This document shows positions 8,334 to 17,270 of a stretch of 64,000 nt of DNA, in pieces. The first letter of the stretch is position 1; every line of letters starts with the position of its first letter. The stretch lies in contig NZ_CP031705.1 in the NCBI RefSeq assembly GCF_022701255.1, forward strand, positions 1,563,501 to 1,627,500, in the 5' to 3' direction. The position numbers and the translations under genes were made by a program. This DNA comes from Microcoleus vaginatus HSN003. Lineage in GTDB: Bacteria; Cyanobacteriota; Cyanobacteriia; Cyanobacteriales; Microcoleaceae. Under the pieces are notes generated by a model. It was not told where the DNA came from. It saw nothing but the letters and a program-made list of their open reading frames with translations, and did no database searches.

Positions 8334-9350
8334 CTAGCCAGAAATCACCTCACTCAAAAGATGAGCCTGAGAACCCTCCAGACGCGGCCCGTGAATCTGC
8401 ACCACCATAGAAGCCAAATAATTGCCCCAGCGAGCCGCTTGTACAGAACTCAAACCATTAGTAATTCCAAACAAAACACCGCCCGCAAAAGCATCTCCAG
8501 CACCGACAGTATCGATCGCCTTTACCGGAAATCCAGCGACATCCACAATCTGTTTGTTCTCCACCACCATGCAGCCTTTATCCCCATTAGTGATAAAAGC
8601 CAAATCCGAAATCTCGCTCATTTTCCGAGCGCACTCTTCCAAAGATTCCTCCTTAAAAAAGCTCCGAACCTCATCAGAATTGCAAAAAATTACATCGCAA
8701 TATTCGGAAACCACCTTGTGAAAATCATCAGCAAAGCGATCGACTAAAAAGCCATCCGAAAAAGTAAAAGCCACCTTCACACCCAGACGCTTAGACTGTT
8801 CCATCGTCTCAATGCTAGCCTTTCTCGGATCGGGAGCATCCCAAAGATAGCCTTCAACATAACTATACTTGCAGTGACTCAGGCGATCGACATCAATATC
8901 AGTCGCCGCCAGAGTAGTAGAAACACCCAAATTAGTACACATCGTGCGTTCCGCATCCGGCGTAGTCAGCACAACACAAGTACCCGTGGGTTCCTGCGAC
9001 GACTCAGCAGGATGCACATTAAAATCAATCCCCGCCGCCAGCAAATCTTGCCGATAAAATTCGCCGTTAGTATCCTTAGCAACCTTCCCCGAATAATACG
9101 CTTTACCGCCGCTATGAGCCAAACCAATCATCGTATTTGCCGCCGAACCCCCCGATCGCATTTGTAGCGAATTGTGCTCTAAATCGTGCAAAATCCCCCC
9201 CTGCGTTTCCGAATTCATCAGCGTCATCCCGCCGCGATCCAGCCCGTGGCCGAGTACAAATTCATCTTCTACCAATGCTAGGATGTCTACCAGGGCATTT
9301 CCCACGCCAAACACATCCACGGAGCGGGAATCTTGATTGTTTTCTGTCAT
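8334..9350 (-). CDS. PfkB-family kinase (adenosine kinase type)
   Basis: A 338-aa ribokinase-fold kinase. It shows the N-terminal substrate motif (GNALVDILA), the GGSAANT sequence of the first PfkB signature, and the C-terminal signature AIDTVGAGDAFAGGVLFG with the catalytic Asp in GAGD. The overall form matches the cyanobacterial proteins annotated as adenosine kinase, which would convert adenosine to AMP; other nucleoside or sugar substrates are possible. ATG at 9350 gives MTENNQ and is preferred to an upstream in-frame start at 9380. The gene is convergent with nothing close and is followed by HIP1 pairs at 8290-8330. Frames on the opposite strand are shadows. Confidence 0.85.
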   Translation of the reverse strand: MTENNQDSRSVDVFGVGNALVDILALVEDEFVLGHGLDRGGMTLMNSETQGGILHDLEHNSLQMRSGGSAANTMIGLAHSGGKAYYSGKVAKDTNGEFYRQDLLAAGIDFNVHPAESSQEPTGTCVVLTTPDAERTMCTNLGVSTTLAATDIDVDRLSHCKYSYVEGYLWDAPDPRKASIETMEQSKRLGVKVAFTFSDGFLVDRFADDFHKVVSEYCDVIFCNSDEVRSFFKEESLEECARKMSEISDLAFITNGDKGCMVVENKQIVDVAGFPVKAIDTVGAGDAFAGGVLFGITNGLSSVQAARWGNYLASMVVQIHGPRLEGSQAHLLSEVISG

Positions 9351-9449
9351 CAGTAATTTTTGGTTTACACTAATTATCAACTTTATAATAAATCGACTTC
9401 AACTCAACATCTATTTTCTTTAAGTTATCTTTATCTAAATCCCCAAGCC

Positions 9450-9500
9450 CAAATCGATCTAATCCAAAATCCCAAATCTAAAATCCCAAATCTAAAATCG
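9450..9500. repeat. Degenerate heptamer tract (AATCCCAA/ATCTAAA)
   Basis: Imperfect tandem units AATCCAA, AATCCCAA and ATCTAAA sit immediately upstream of the next start codon and belong to the ATCTAAA repeat family found at four other places in the window. Confidence 0.7.
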
Positions 9501-9502
9501 CT

Positions 9503-11071
9503 ATGACTGATACTTGTCTCCCACCTCTGATTCAGCAAATGTTGCAGCCCGAGTTTTACCCGCACGGGGTGACAGAACCAGTGCAGCTAATTCAGACTCA
9601 CGCTTCCTTTGTTTTGCTGACAGGAGATTATACTTACAAACTCAAGAAACCCGTCAATTTTGGCTTTTTGGACTATTCAACTTTGGAAAAAAGGCAGCAT
9701 TTTTGCAACGAAGAATTGCTGCTGAACCAACGCACTGCTCCGAAAATTTATCTAGAAGTTTTGCCAATTATTCAAGTGGGGGATTCGTTTAAATTGGGCA
9801 GCAACTTACCTGCTATAAATTCTACTACAGAAAATGCGGTAGAATATGTGCTAAAAATGCGGGAGTTTCCTCAAGATACGCTGTTGCTTAGTTTGTTGGA
9901 ACGCGGACTGTTAACAGAGCAACTTATGGCAGACTTAGGGCGCGAAGTTGCCAACTTTCACAGCAGGGCAATTAGTAATAGCTATATTCGGACATTTGGC
10001 GAAGTCAGTCAGATTCGGACTGCAATAGACAACAATTACCTGATTTCGCAAAAATATATCGGCGGGCCGCAGACTCAGACACAATATGAGGAAACTAAAA
10101 ATTATACAGATGGGTTTTTTGAAAAAAATAAAGAATTATTTAACCTGCGGATTGCCAACAATAAAATTCGCGAGTGCCACGGAGATTTGCACTTGCGGAA
10201 TATAGCATTCTGGCAAGATAAAATATTGCTATTCGACTGCATTGAATTTAATGAGCCTTTTCGCTTTGTTGATGTCATGTACGATGTAGCTTTTACAGTA
10301 ATGGATTTGGAATCGCGGGGGCGCAGAGACTTGGGCAATGCTTTTCTCAATACTTACATCGAACAAACAGGGGATTGGGAAGGACTGCAACTGTTGCCTC
10401 TGTATTTGAGCCGTCAAGCTTATGTTAGAGCGAAAGTAACTTCGTTAATGTTAGACGATGCCGCTATTTCAACAGCGAAAAAAGCAGAGATTTCACAGAC
10501 AGCAGCTCATTACTATAAACTGGCTTGGCAATACACACAACCGCCCCGGGGAAAGTTAACTTTGATGTCGGGTTTGTCGGGTTCTGGAAAGAGTACAGCG
10601 GCTCGATATTTGGCTCGCCGCACTGGGGCAATTCACATTCGATCCGATGCTGTTCGCAAACATTTAGGGGGGATTTCTTTAAATGAACGCGGCGGGCAAG
10701 ATTTGTACTCCGATGAAATGACGGCACAGACTTATGGTAGATTGTTAGAGTTGGGGATAGTGCTGGCTGACCGAGGTTGGGATGTGATTTTAGATGCAAA
10801 GTTCGATCGCCAAAACAGGAGAACCGATGCGATTAATCAGGCTCAATCCCATGGCTTGCCCCTGCAAATTATTTACTGCACCGCACCAATTGAAGTATTG
10901 CGAGAACGACTGCAACAGCGCAGGGGCGATATTGCCGACGCGACTGCAGAACTATTGAGTTCGCAGCAAGCAGCTTTTGAACCTTTTACAGAATTAGAGC
11001 AAATTTCTGTACAGATTGTAGATACCGCGCAAGACTTAGAGGTACAATTAAACGTGATTTGTGGGGAGTAG
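9503..11071 (+). CDS. Fusion of aminoglycoside-phosphotransferase-like kinase and P-loop ATPase
   Basis: A 522-aa two-domain protein. The N-terminal ~340 residues resemble the APH/choline-kinase fold, with a Brenner-type catalytic motif HGDLHLRN near residue 226 and a metal-binding FDCIEFN further on. The C-terminal ~170 residues are a P-loop kinase with SGLSGSGKST near 357-365, RSDAVRKHL and a later ILDAKFDR Walker-B-like segment. This is the COG2187/COG0645 fusion found in many bacteria and usually annotated as AAA family ATPase; the substrates are unknown. The ATG at 9503 follows directly on a heptamer repeat tract, so no classical RBS is visible. Confidence 0.82.
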   Translation: MTDTCLPPLIQQMLQPEFYPHGVTEPVQLIQTHASFVLLTGDYTYKLKKPVNFGFLDYSTLEKRQHFCNEELLLNQRTAPKIYLEVLPIIQVGDSFKLGSNLPAINSTTENAVEYVLKMREFPQDTLLLSLLERGLLTEQLMADLGREVANFHSRAISNSYIRTFGEVSQIRTAIDNNYLISQKYIGGPQTQTQYEETKNYTDGFFEKNKELFNLRIANNKIRECHGDLHLRNIAFWQDKILLFDCIEFNEPFRFVDVMYDVAFTVMDLESRGRRDLGNAFLNTYIEQTGDWEGLQLLPLYLSRQAYVRAKVTSLMLDDAAISTAKKAEISQTAAHYYKLAWQYTQPPRGKLTLMSGLSGSGKSTAARYLARRTGAIHIRSDAVRKHLGGISLNERGGQDLYSDEMTAQTYGRLLELGIVLADRGWDVILDAKFDRQNRRTDAINQAQSHGLPLQIIYCTAPIEVLRERLQQRRGDIADATAELLSSQQAAFEPFTELEQISVQIVDTAQDLEVQLNVICGE

Positions 11072-11157
11072 TTGCAGATCGATCGCCCTTCCCAATTTGA
11101 TTGTCTGCTAAGATTATCAATATCTTTCTGTGTTATTACAAAAAAAACTTGCAGCTC

Positions 11158-11484
11158 ATGCCAAAATTTACCGGAGACTCCAAGGGGTTTAGCCCCGCGC
11201 TGATATGGTTTGTGTTTTTTACCGTTGGGTTTCGCTTAGTAGGATGTACGCTGCCGGTGAGTCTCGGCCTTGGTGTCATCGGCGGCGTGGCAGCAGGTTT
11301 AATTGTCGCTTGGTGGCACAACGAACTACTACTAAACCCGAATATGCGTTCCAAGGATAAAAGCTCGGATGCTATCGTCAATAAAGAAGTAGTGGAAACA
11401 GAGAACAAATTCTATAGCAAAACCTCTAGGCGTGACGCTGCTACATTGTTCGACTGGTTGTCGGGGCCAGAGGATCGTCGCTAG
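11158..11484 (+). CDS. Small membrane protein of unknown function
   Basis: A 108-aa protein with two short hydrophobic spans (about residues 13-25, LIWFVFFTVGFRL, and 31-49, LPVSLGLGVIGGVAAGLIVAW) separated by a cysteine, then a charged tail ending WLSGPEDRR. It resembles conserved cyanobacterial hypothetical proteins but I do not know a named family. ATG at 11158 is preferred over an in-frame TTG at 11101 because the upstream extension is lysine/cysteine-rich and unlike a protein start. It follows the kinase fusion gene on the same strand after 86 bases. Confidence 0.6.
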   Translation: MPKFTGDSKGFSPALIWFVFFTVGFRLVGCTLPVSLGLGVIGGVAAGLIVAWWHNELLLNPNMRSKDKSSDAIVNKEVVETENKFYSKTSRRDAATLFDWLSGPEDRR

Positions 11485-11664
11485 CACAGAAAATAGTTTT
11501 TAGTAGGGAGTTTTAAACTTTAAGTTAAAGAGTTCATAATTCAAAACTCAATACTAAAAATCAACAACTCCCGCCACCTAAATTACTAATTACAGATTAG
11601 CGAGTAACGAGAGTCTATTAAAATTACCCATTACCGCTAACTAGCAATTTAAATTACTGGCTGA

Positions 11665-12459
11665 ATGTTTGTATTTCTATCGAAACTCTTGCCGCTGTTT
11701 ATTTATCCTTTGGGGTTGAGTTGCCTGTTAATGATGGCGGCTTTAATCACACTTTGGAAGCGTCCCAAATGGGCGGCGGCGCCAATTGCTGCGGCTCTAA
11801 TTATTTTACTGCTGGGAAGTAGCGGTTGGGTTTCAAAATCGTTAGTTCGATCGCTCGAATGGCAAAACTTGCCAACGGCCGAACTCCCCCAAGCTGAAGC
11901 GATAATCGTCTTGGGCGGCGGTGTCAAAGCAGCTTTACCTCCCCGTCCTTGGGTAGAATTAGCGGAAGCGGGCGATCGAATAATCTACGGTTCCCGACTT
12001 TACCGGCAAGGCAAAGCTTCCCTGCTAATTCTCAGCGGCGGTAGAGTAAATTGGAAAGGCGGCGGGCCTCCCGAATCGGCAGACATGGCAGAAATTGCCC
12101 AAACAATGGGTGTACCGGCATCAGCAATTCTGCAAGAGCCCGATTCACACAACACTTATCAAAATGCCGTCAACGTGCGGAAAATTTTAGATGCTAAAGG
12201 CATAAAAGGGTCGGTTTTGCTAGTGACATCGGCGATGCACATGACTCGATCGCTCTTAATTTTCAAGCGTCAAGGAATAAAAGCAATTCCAGCACCAACA
12301 GACTTCCAGATAACGCAGCAGGATATCGCAGCATCCCAAAACAATTGGCAAGCAGTCGCACTGGATTTATTGCCGGATACCTATCAGTTAAACCAGTCAA
12401 CTAAAGCTTTGAAAGAATACATCGGCTTAATCGTTTATCGGCTGCGGGGATGGCTTTAA
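11665..12459 (+). CDS. YdcF/ElyC-family membrane protein (DUF218)
   Basis: A 264-aa protein with two N-terminal membrane helices (about 5-30 and 36-53) followed by a DUF218 domain: AIIVLGGGV, LYRQGKASLLILSGG, the NTYQNAVN segment and VTSAMHMTRSLLIF. E. coli ElyC and SanA of the same fold act on envelope integrity and peptidoglycan metabolism, so an envelope role is likely but the reaction is unknown. A second member of this fold lies at 31169-31828. The start is supported by the position of the first helix; no strong RBS precedes it. Confidence 0.82.
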   Translation: MFVFLSKLLPLFIYPLGLSCLLMMAALITLWKRPKWAAAPIAAALIILLLGSSGWVSKSLVRSLEWQNLPTAELPQAEAIIVLGGGVKAALPPRPWVELAEAGDRIIYGSRLYRQGKASLLILSGGRVNWKGGGPPESADMAEIAQTMGVPASAILQEPDSHNTYQNAVNVRKILDAKGIKGSVLLVTSAMHMTRSLLIFKRQGIKAIPAPTDFQITQQDIAASQNNWQAVALDLLPDTYQLNQSTKALKEYIGLIVYRLRGWL

Positions 12460-12607
12460 CAGAATTTTAGATTTTGGATTGTGGATTTTGGATTGAAGAA
12501 TTCAAGTAGTCTCAACCGTGAAGCCACTTCCAAAATCTAAAATAGATTCAGTGTGTTAGCTTAAAGTCATTACAGCAAATATTAGCCACAGTCGCCCCCA
12601 AACAATC

Positions 12608-12841
12608 ATGCTGCCCCACGAGTTGCAAAACATTGCCCCAGAACCGACTCCCGCGGCCGAAATTTTTCAGAGACACCAAATTGTCCGCGAGTTTTACGAC
12701 GAAATTAAGTACCGTCAAGAACTAGAACTTCACTGCCAGTGGTATTACGCTACAGCCAAGCAGCATCAGCAGGAATTGCAGAAAATGCAGGGAGATTGGA
12801 ATATTTTAGGTTGGTTTAGCCGCGGACGCTCGAAAAATTAA
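12608..12841 (+). CDS. Conserved small hypothetical protein
   Basis: A 77-aa, largely helical and charged protein (repeated EFYDEIKYRQELELHC and KQHQQELQKMQGDW segments) with a hydrophobic-basic end (ILGWFSRGRSKN). It has no membrane span or signal peptide. The ATG at 12608 is followed by a plausible coding pattern, and similar short proteins occur in cyanobacteria, but no function is known to me. The IS1 element begins 21 bases after its stop codon, so the gene is not interrupted but its downstream context is. Confidence 0.55.
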   Translation: MLPHELQNIAPEPTPAAEIFQRHQIVREFYDEIKYRQELELHCQWYYATAKQHQQELQKMQGDWNILGWFSRGRSKN

Positions 12842-12861
12842 GGATTAGATAAAAAAGATAG

Positions 12862-12893
12862 GGTAGTGCTTTTTTGTAAAGGGCGGAGAAAAA
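12862..12893 (+). repeat. Left terminal inverted repeat of the IS1 element
   Basis: Matches the reverse complement of 13681-13712 at 29 of 32 positions when aligned by eye. The shared core contains CTTTTTTGTAAAGG. Confidence 0.9.
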
Positions 12894-12933
12894 TAGTATA
12901 ATCGATCGACGATCGCGACAGAGGAATGATTGA

Positions 12934-13260
12934 ATGAAACTCGATCTAAGTTGCCCGACCTGTGGATCTGATGACATTATGAAAAATGGGACAACGCGCA
13001 GAGGAAAACAAAACCATAAATGTCGAGACTGTGGAAGACAGTTTGTGGAGGATCCACAGTGGAAACCAAAAGACAAAGACATCATCGCATTGGTAAATTT
13101 ATTGTTATTGGAGAAAATCCCCTTAGCCGGAATAGTCAAAACAGTAGGTGTGTCAGCAAGCTGGCTCCAAAACTATGTGAACAAATATTATCAAGCATGT
13201 AGAGCAGCAAGCAGAAGTAGTGCCAAAAGCCAAAGGGAAGCTGACGGTTCAAATGGATGA
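12934..13260 (+). CDS. IS1-family transposase, InsA-like frame
   Basis: A 108-codon frame. It starts with a zinc-ribbon (CPTCGSDD, then CRDCGRQF) followed by a helix-turn-helix-like segment (VNLLLLEKIPLAGIVKTVGVSASWLQNYVNKYY). This is the DNA-binding half of IS1 transposases. After about residue 87 the sequence stops looking like a transposase, because the homology continues in the next frame (plus one). It would need a +1 shift near 13192-13196 to give the full protein; canonical IS1 uses a -1 shift, so either this copy is broken or this subgroup uses another mechanism. Confidence 0.85.
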   Translation: MKLDLSCPTCGSDDIMKNGTTRRGKQNHKCRDCGRQFVEDPQWKPKDKDIIALVNLLLLEKIPLAGIVKTVGVSASWLQNYVNKYYQACRAASRSSAKSQREADGSNG

Positions 13261-13669
13261 GTTGTGGTCGTTTGTGGATCATAAAGGAAACAAACAATGG
13301 GTCTGGATTGCGCTCGATGCTCAAACCAGAGAAATCATCGGATGTAATATCGGAGAGCGTTCACGGGCATCAGCCAGACAACTCTGGGATTCATTACCAG
13401 GGGTATATAAGCAGTGCGCCAAGGTGTATACAGACATGTGGGAGGCGTATGAAAAGGTAGTGCCAAGCAAAAGGCATTTTGCGGTAGGAAAGGAGACCGG
13501 ATTAACGAATTATATTGAAAGGCTCAACAACACGTTAAGACAGAGAATATCAAGGTTAGTGAGAAAAACATTATCATTCTCGAAAAAGCTAGAAAATCAT
13601 ATCGGGGCAATCTGGAACTTCATCCACGAATATAACCAACAAGTCAGAAAAAAAATGGGGATTGCATAA
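13220..13669 (+). CDS. IS1-family transposase, InsB-like (DDE) frame
   Basis: 149 codons from GTG at 13220, though the frame is open further upstream to about 13181, where it reads HVEQQAEVVPKAKGK in good agreement with IS1 transposases. It carries the DDE catalytic region: MDELWSFV, YTDMWEAYEKVVP, and the ERLNNTLRQRISRLVRKTLSFSKK end typical of InsB. Alone it lacks the zinc-finger half. Probable full-length product is 12934 to 13669 by frameshift. Confidence 0.88.
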   Translation: MPKAKGKLTVQMDELWSFVDHKGNKQWVWIALDAQTREIIGCNIGERSRASARQLWDSLPGVYKQCAKVYTDMWEAYEKVVPSKRHFAVGKETGLTNYIERLNNTLRQRISRLVRKTLSFSKKLENHIGAIWNFIHEYNQQVRKKMGIA

Positions 13670-13680
13670 CAAGATCGATT

Positions 13681-13712
13681 TTTTTCTCTGTCCTTTACAA
13701 AAAAGGACTACC
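13681..13712 (-). repeat. Right terminal inverted repeat of the IS1 element
   Basis: Inverted partner of 12862-12893. It begins only a few bases after the transposase stop codon, as in other IS1-family elements. Confidence 0.9.
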
Positions 13713-13720
13713 AAAGATAG

Positions 13721-13800
13721 TTTGTAGTAAGAACTTTCGTTCCGCCGAGCGACTAAAAGCTACAGAAAAAACTGAAGTCCTCACTACAAACTGTACAACA
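13721..13800. repeat. Dispersed inverted repeat (GTAGTGAGGACTTC type)
   Basis: Begins TTTGTAGTAAGAAC and ends GAAGTCCTCACTACAAAC, so the two ends are inverted copies. A close relative is found at 50935-50990. The IS1 element inserted exactly beside its left edge. Confidence 0.7.
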
Positions 13801-13905
13801 GCTATATGACTCCCGCCCAAAAACGGATACTTGCTTTCCGACAGAAGTCGTGATCAGCGAAAAATTTTAGACTCTAGTTCAAACTCCCAGATTCATCTGT
13901 GGAGT

Positions 13906-13938
13906 AAATCTAAAATCTAAAATCTAAAATCTAAAATC
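13906..13938. repeat. Heptamer STRR, ATCTAAA
   Basis: About four and a half tandem ATCTAAA units ending in ATCG. The preceding bases (CATCTGTGGAGTAAATC) and following bases resemble those around 48754-48786, so a larger composite unit has been copied. Confidence 0.9.
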
Positions 13939-13991
13939 GACTGACCGGATTGGATATTGTCTTGGGGCTCCGGCTTCAACTTTTGAGACAG

Positions 13992-14225
13992 CTAGACTTC
14001 CGAAGATATCAATTCGACCTCATCCTCTTTCAGGTGAGCTCGAAATTTTTTGTCAAATTGTACTAGAACTGGCCAATTAGCACTGACAGGTCGGCCGTGC
14101 CATTCGTGAACGATCGCCACGACTTCTCCTTCCATACCCTTAATATCAAATGGTTGACTGCGATTTTCAGGATGGTGGTAGACAACAACAGAGTTTTTAA
14201 TGCAAACGCGATCGCCAACTTTCAT
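13992..14225 (-). CDS. ftrV: Ferredoxin-thioredoxin reductase variable subunit
   Basis: A 77-aa SH3-like protein: MKVGDRVCIKNSVVVYHHPE, QPFDIKGMEGEVVAIV, WHGRPVSANWPVLVQF and KKFRAHLKEDEVELI are the characteristic segments of the variable (alpha) chain of ferredoxin:thioredoxin reductase. The protein stabilises the 4Fe-4S catalytic chain, which passes photosynthetic electrons from ferredoxin to thioredoxin; the catalytic chain gene (ftrC) is not in this window. ATG at 14225 gives the usual length of 73-77 aa; the longer frame up to 14321 adds 32 residues not found in the family. Confidence 0.93.
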   Translation of the reverse strand: MKVGDRVCIKNSVVVYHHPENRSQPFDIKGMEGEVVAIVHEWHGRPVSANWPVLVQFDKKFRAHLKEDEVELISSEV

Positions 14226-14504
14226 AAATTTAAACTTAGTGTTCTTTCTTCCAAACTCTACAAAGCGCGCAAGTGCAGAACACCTGTACGCTTTGCCGAC
14301 AGTCTTTTTATCTTCCCACATAAGTAGAGCGAAAACTTAAACAAAGTTGGCGCTTCCCTGTCGGTGCTTCGATCCCCAGCCGCGATCCACGTCAGCCGAA
14401 ATGCCGATCGATCCTCGGTTGAACCGGCAGGCCCGATCGAGATTTAAACCTCGATCGGGCGGATTCTCAAGGGCGTGAATTGATGCCGGCTAATCGAGAA
14501 ACGA

Positions 14505-17270
14505 TTAACTTAACTGATTTAACCAACACTCAACATCAACACCCAAGGTTTGACCCAACTCCAGCAACTGCCGGATCGAAGACAAGTCCCAGCCGGCGCC
14601 GGAACCTGCAATCCCCAAGGCAACGGCAGCGACCACACTGTCGCCCGCCGAGACATCTTGCAGTTGCAGCCAGCCCAAACACAGAGGCACAATTTGACTG
14701 TACAGAGAATTGAAATACAGTTCCTGCGATCGATCCAGACACAAACCCAAACTCAGTCGATCGCCCACCGCAATCAAACGCTCGATCGTGCGGATATCAG
14801 CTTCTAAGTTGACAGGCGAGCGAGCCTCCGCGCCCGATCCTGCTTGCAGCAGCGCGTCAAGCGATCGCCAAACCATCTTTTCCAAAATTTCCTTGACTTC
14901 GGGAACGTTCAACCGACAGCGGAGATGACCGCTTTCAGTGGCGATCGCCTCAATTTCGCCCAGCAGCGGTTCGACATCCTCGGTTTCCACTTCTAGGGCC
15001 TTGGCCGCCGTCAAACAGCGGTGTCCCAAAGCCACCTCAGCAGCCACCTGCAACTCTACCGGCACCTGCAACTCGTCTCGGTGGAACGCCATCATCACCC
15101 CGTAATTTTCGCGGTAAACCTGAGTGTAAAGCTGATCCAACCGAGTCAAATTTTCCTGACTCAGCAACTGCACGATCCGGTGGCGTTCCTCCGCAAATAA
15201 ATCCCGCAAGCTAAAGGACTGATCCCCAAACAGCCGCACCATTTCCAGAATCGCGTGGGACGCCGAAGCTTCTTGCATAACTCCAAACAACCGCTCTTTG
15301 AGCATAGTGTAAGACCGGCGGCTGCCAAAAGGCTGAATGCAGCAGTGGAAGTCCCAGCCGCCGAGGTGCAACGCAGCAAACACAAAAATCTCTGTTTCCC
15401 GCGTAATTTCCGAGGTTAACTGCAATTGACCCACAGCCAGAGTCATCGAGCCCATGCGCTGAATTTGGAAATCTTGCTGCTCGGCCTGATAGCAGTAAAC
15501 TCGCTCTTCGCGGGGAAATTTGGCAAACAGAGAACTGATTGCGTAGTGGGCGGCCACTTGTTTGAGACTAATTTGGGCTGTCACCACCAGTTGGCGGTAA
15601 ACTTCTGCCCCTGTTTTAAAACACTCAACGTTGCTGGGTACGAGGGCTAGTCGAGCGACAAAATCCTTTTCTAGCTGGATGCCGGTAACTTCCCCCGCCA
15701 ATTCCAGCGCCCGGGCCGCGTAGCGCAGAATTTGCACGCCTTCTGGCCGCGAGATTTCTTCAAAAAACCAGCCGCAGCTAGTGAACATTAACAGGGCGTG
15801 GCGCTGCATTTCCAGCAGCCGCATGGCGTCCACCTGTTCGGCGTCGTCGAGGGGGCGAACTTGATGGCGTTGGAGGAAACTGTCAACATTAGTGGACGAT
15901 CGATCCCGGATAACCTCAATATATTCATCTCTGGCTTTCCAGGGATCGCTCAACAGCTTGCGCCCCGCTTCTTCGTAAATCGGAATCAGTCGATCGCGCA
16001 GCCAATTGAGAGTATCCCGCAGAGGGCGGCGCCATTTGAGGTGCCATCCGCCGCCACCACCGCAGCCGCAATCATCTTGCCAGCGATCGACCCCGTGAGA
16101 GCAACTCCAGGCCGTTACGGGTTTGAGTTCCACTTCCCAAGCGCTCGGATTTTGACTTAAATAATGAGCAAAATTCGTCACCGTCCAGCCTCGGCGGGGA
16201 AACTCTTCTGTGAAGGCGTAGGCGAGGCATTTTTCGGTACTGTTTTTGTGGTGGCCGAAAGTTTCGCCGTCCGTCGCCACGCAGATTAATTGAGCCGGGC
16301 GGTGGTCTCCCCGTACTGCTTGACCCAAGCGCCCGACCAAGTGGTGGCTGCTGCTGAGAACGTCATTGAAGCCCATATCTCGCGAGATCGGGCCATCGTA
16401 GAAAAAGATATCGATGTAGGGAGTGTTGGCAGTTGGGGCAGCAGAATTTTGGGAGTGCTGGCGGCCAAAATGGTGAGCGCTCAGTGGCGAGAGTTGGTCA
16501 GCCATCAACCGCATTTCTGGTTTCAAATAGCAGCGGTACGGGCGAGTCGGATCGATTTGACCACCGCCGACTTCGTGCCATTCGGAATTGTGCCCTGGTT
16601 CCCCTTCGTGGTTTTGCCCGATTAGCGGGCGGCAGCGTTCGGCTTGGGAGGGGGCTAAGACAATGAAGCGGATGCCTTCAGCGACTAAAACTTCGAGGGT
16701 GGGGTAGTCTACTGCGGTTTCGGCGAGCCACATTCCTTCGGGATCGCGATTGAATCGGGAGCGGAAATCTGCGATCCCCCACCGAATTTGGGTGTATTTG
16801 TCTCGCTCGTTAGCCAGCGGCATGATGATGTGATTGTAGACTTGCGCGATCGCGTTGCCGTGACCGTTGAGCCGCTGACAGCTTTTGCGATCGGCCTCCA
16901 GAATCCGCTGGTAGACTTCCGGGTCATAGCGTTCGAGCCAGCTCATCAGGGTGGGCCCGATGTTGAAGCTCATATACTCGTAGTTGTTGACGATCCCCGC
17001 GACTTCGCCGCGATCGTTGACTATGCGGGCAAAGGCGTTCGGGCGGTAGCACTCCTTGTCAATGCGTTCGTTCCAGTCATGGGAGGGAGAGGCGCTGGCT
17101 TGGCGTTCGATCGCGTCCAGGTAAGGGTTTTCCCGGGGTGGCTGGTAAAAGTGACCGTGAACCGTCACGCACACCCCAGTTGCAGCAGCCACGCTGGTTT
17201 GGGTTGGAGCCGTTACGGTTGGCGAAGGCAAAGGTAGCACATCGGATTGAGTTGTAGAAATCGAAATCAT
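14505..17270 (-). CDS. Glycoside hydrolase family 57 protein with DUF3536
   Basis: A 921-aa protein. The N-terminal half carries GH57 hallmarks: HGHFYQPPRENPYLD, a long barrel with GMWLAETAVDYPTLEVL (catalytic-nucleophile region), and FFYDGPISRDMGF (acid region). The C-terminal half is the helical DUF3536 region. GH57 members are alpha-amylases, branching enzymes or amylopullulanases, so a role in glycogen metabolism is likely, but the exact activity cannot be read from sequence. ATG at 17270 has GAGGAG eight bases upstream. The long coding frame gives many shadow frames on both strands. Confidence 0.9.
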   Translation of the reverse strand: MISISTTQSDVLPLPSPTVTAPTQTSVAAATGVCVTVHGHFYQPPRENPYLDAIERQASASPSHDWNERIDKECYRPNAFARIVNDRGEVAGIVNNYEYMSFNIGPTLMSWLERYDPEVYQRILEADRKSCQRLNGHGNAIAQVYNHIIMPLANERDKYTQIRWGIADFRSRFNRDPEGMWLAETAVDYPTLEVLVAEGIRFIVLAPSQAERCRPLIGQNHEGEPGHNSEWHEVGGGQIDPTRPYRCYLKPEMRLMADQLSPLSAHHFGRQHSQNSAAPTANTPYIDIFFYDGPISRDMGFNDVLSSSHHLVGRLGQAVRGDHRPAQLICVATDGETFGHHKNSTEKCLAYAFTEEFPRRGWTVTNFAHYLSQNPSAWEVELKPVTAWSCSHGVDRWQDDCGCGGGGGWHLKWRRPLRDTLNWLRDRLIPIYEEAGRKLLSDPWKARDEYIEVIRDRSSTNVDSFLQRHQVRPLDDAEQVDAMRLLEMQRHALLMFTSCGWFFEEISRPEGVQILRYAARALELAGEVTGIQLEKDFVARLALVPSNVECFKTGAEVYRQLVVTAQISLKQVAAHYAISSLFAKFPREERVYCYQAEQQDFQIQRMGSMTLAVGQLQLTSEITRETEIFVFAALHLGGWDFHCCIQPFGSRRSYTMLKERLFGVMQEASASHAILEMVRLFGDQSFSLRDLFAEERHRIVQLLSQENLTRLDQLYTQVYRENYGVMMAFHRDELQVPVELQVAAEVALGHRCLTAAKALEVETEDVEPLLGEIEAIATESGHLRCRLNVPEVKEILEKMVWRSLDALLQAGSGAEARSPVNLEADIRTIERLIAVGDRLSLGLCLDRSQELYFNSLYSQIVPLCLGWLQLQDVSAGDSVVAAVALGIAGSGAGWDLSSIRQLLELGQTLGVDVECWLNQLS

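Larger units (their letters stand above)
12854..13720. mobile_element. IS1-family insertion sequence with 8-bp target duplications
   Basis: The element proper spans 12862-13712 (851 bp). Its ends are inverted repeats of about 32 bp (12862-12893 and 13681-13712) that differ at three positions; both begin GGTAGT at the outer edge. The flanks are identical 8-base direct repeats AAAGATAG (12854-12861 and 13713-13720), as expected of an IS1-type target duplication. Inside are two overlapping frames coding for a zinc-finger InsA-like part and a DDE InsB-like part. The intact ends and duplication argue for a recent insertion. Confidence 0.93.

Noticed and set aside
8184..8747. 187-codon frame on the plus strand
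   Set aside because: It lies opposite the well-supported PfkB kinase gene, is rich in Ser/Arg/His and has no motif, so it is a shadow frame.
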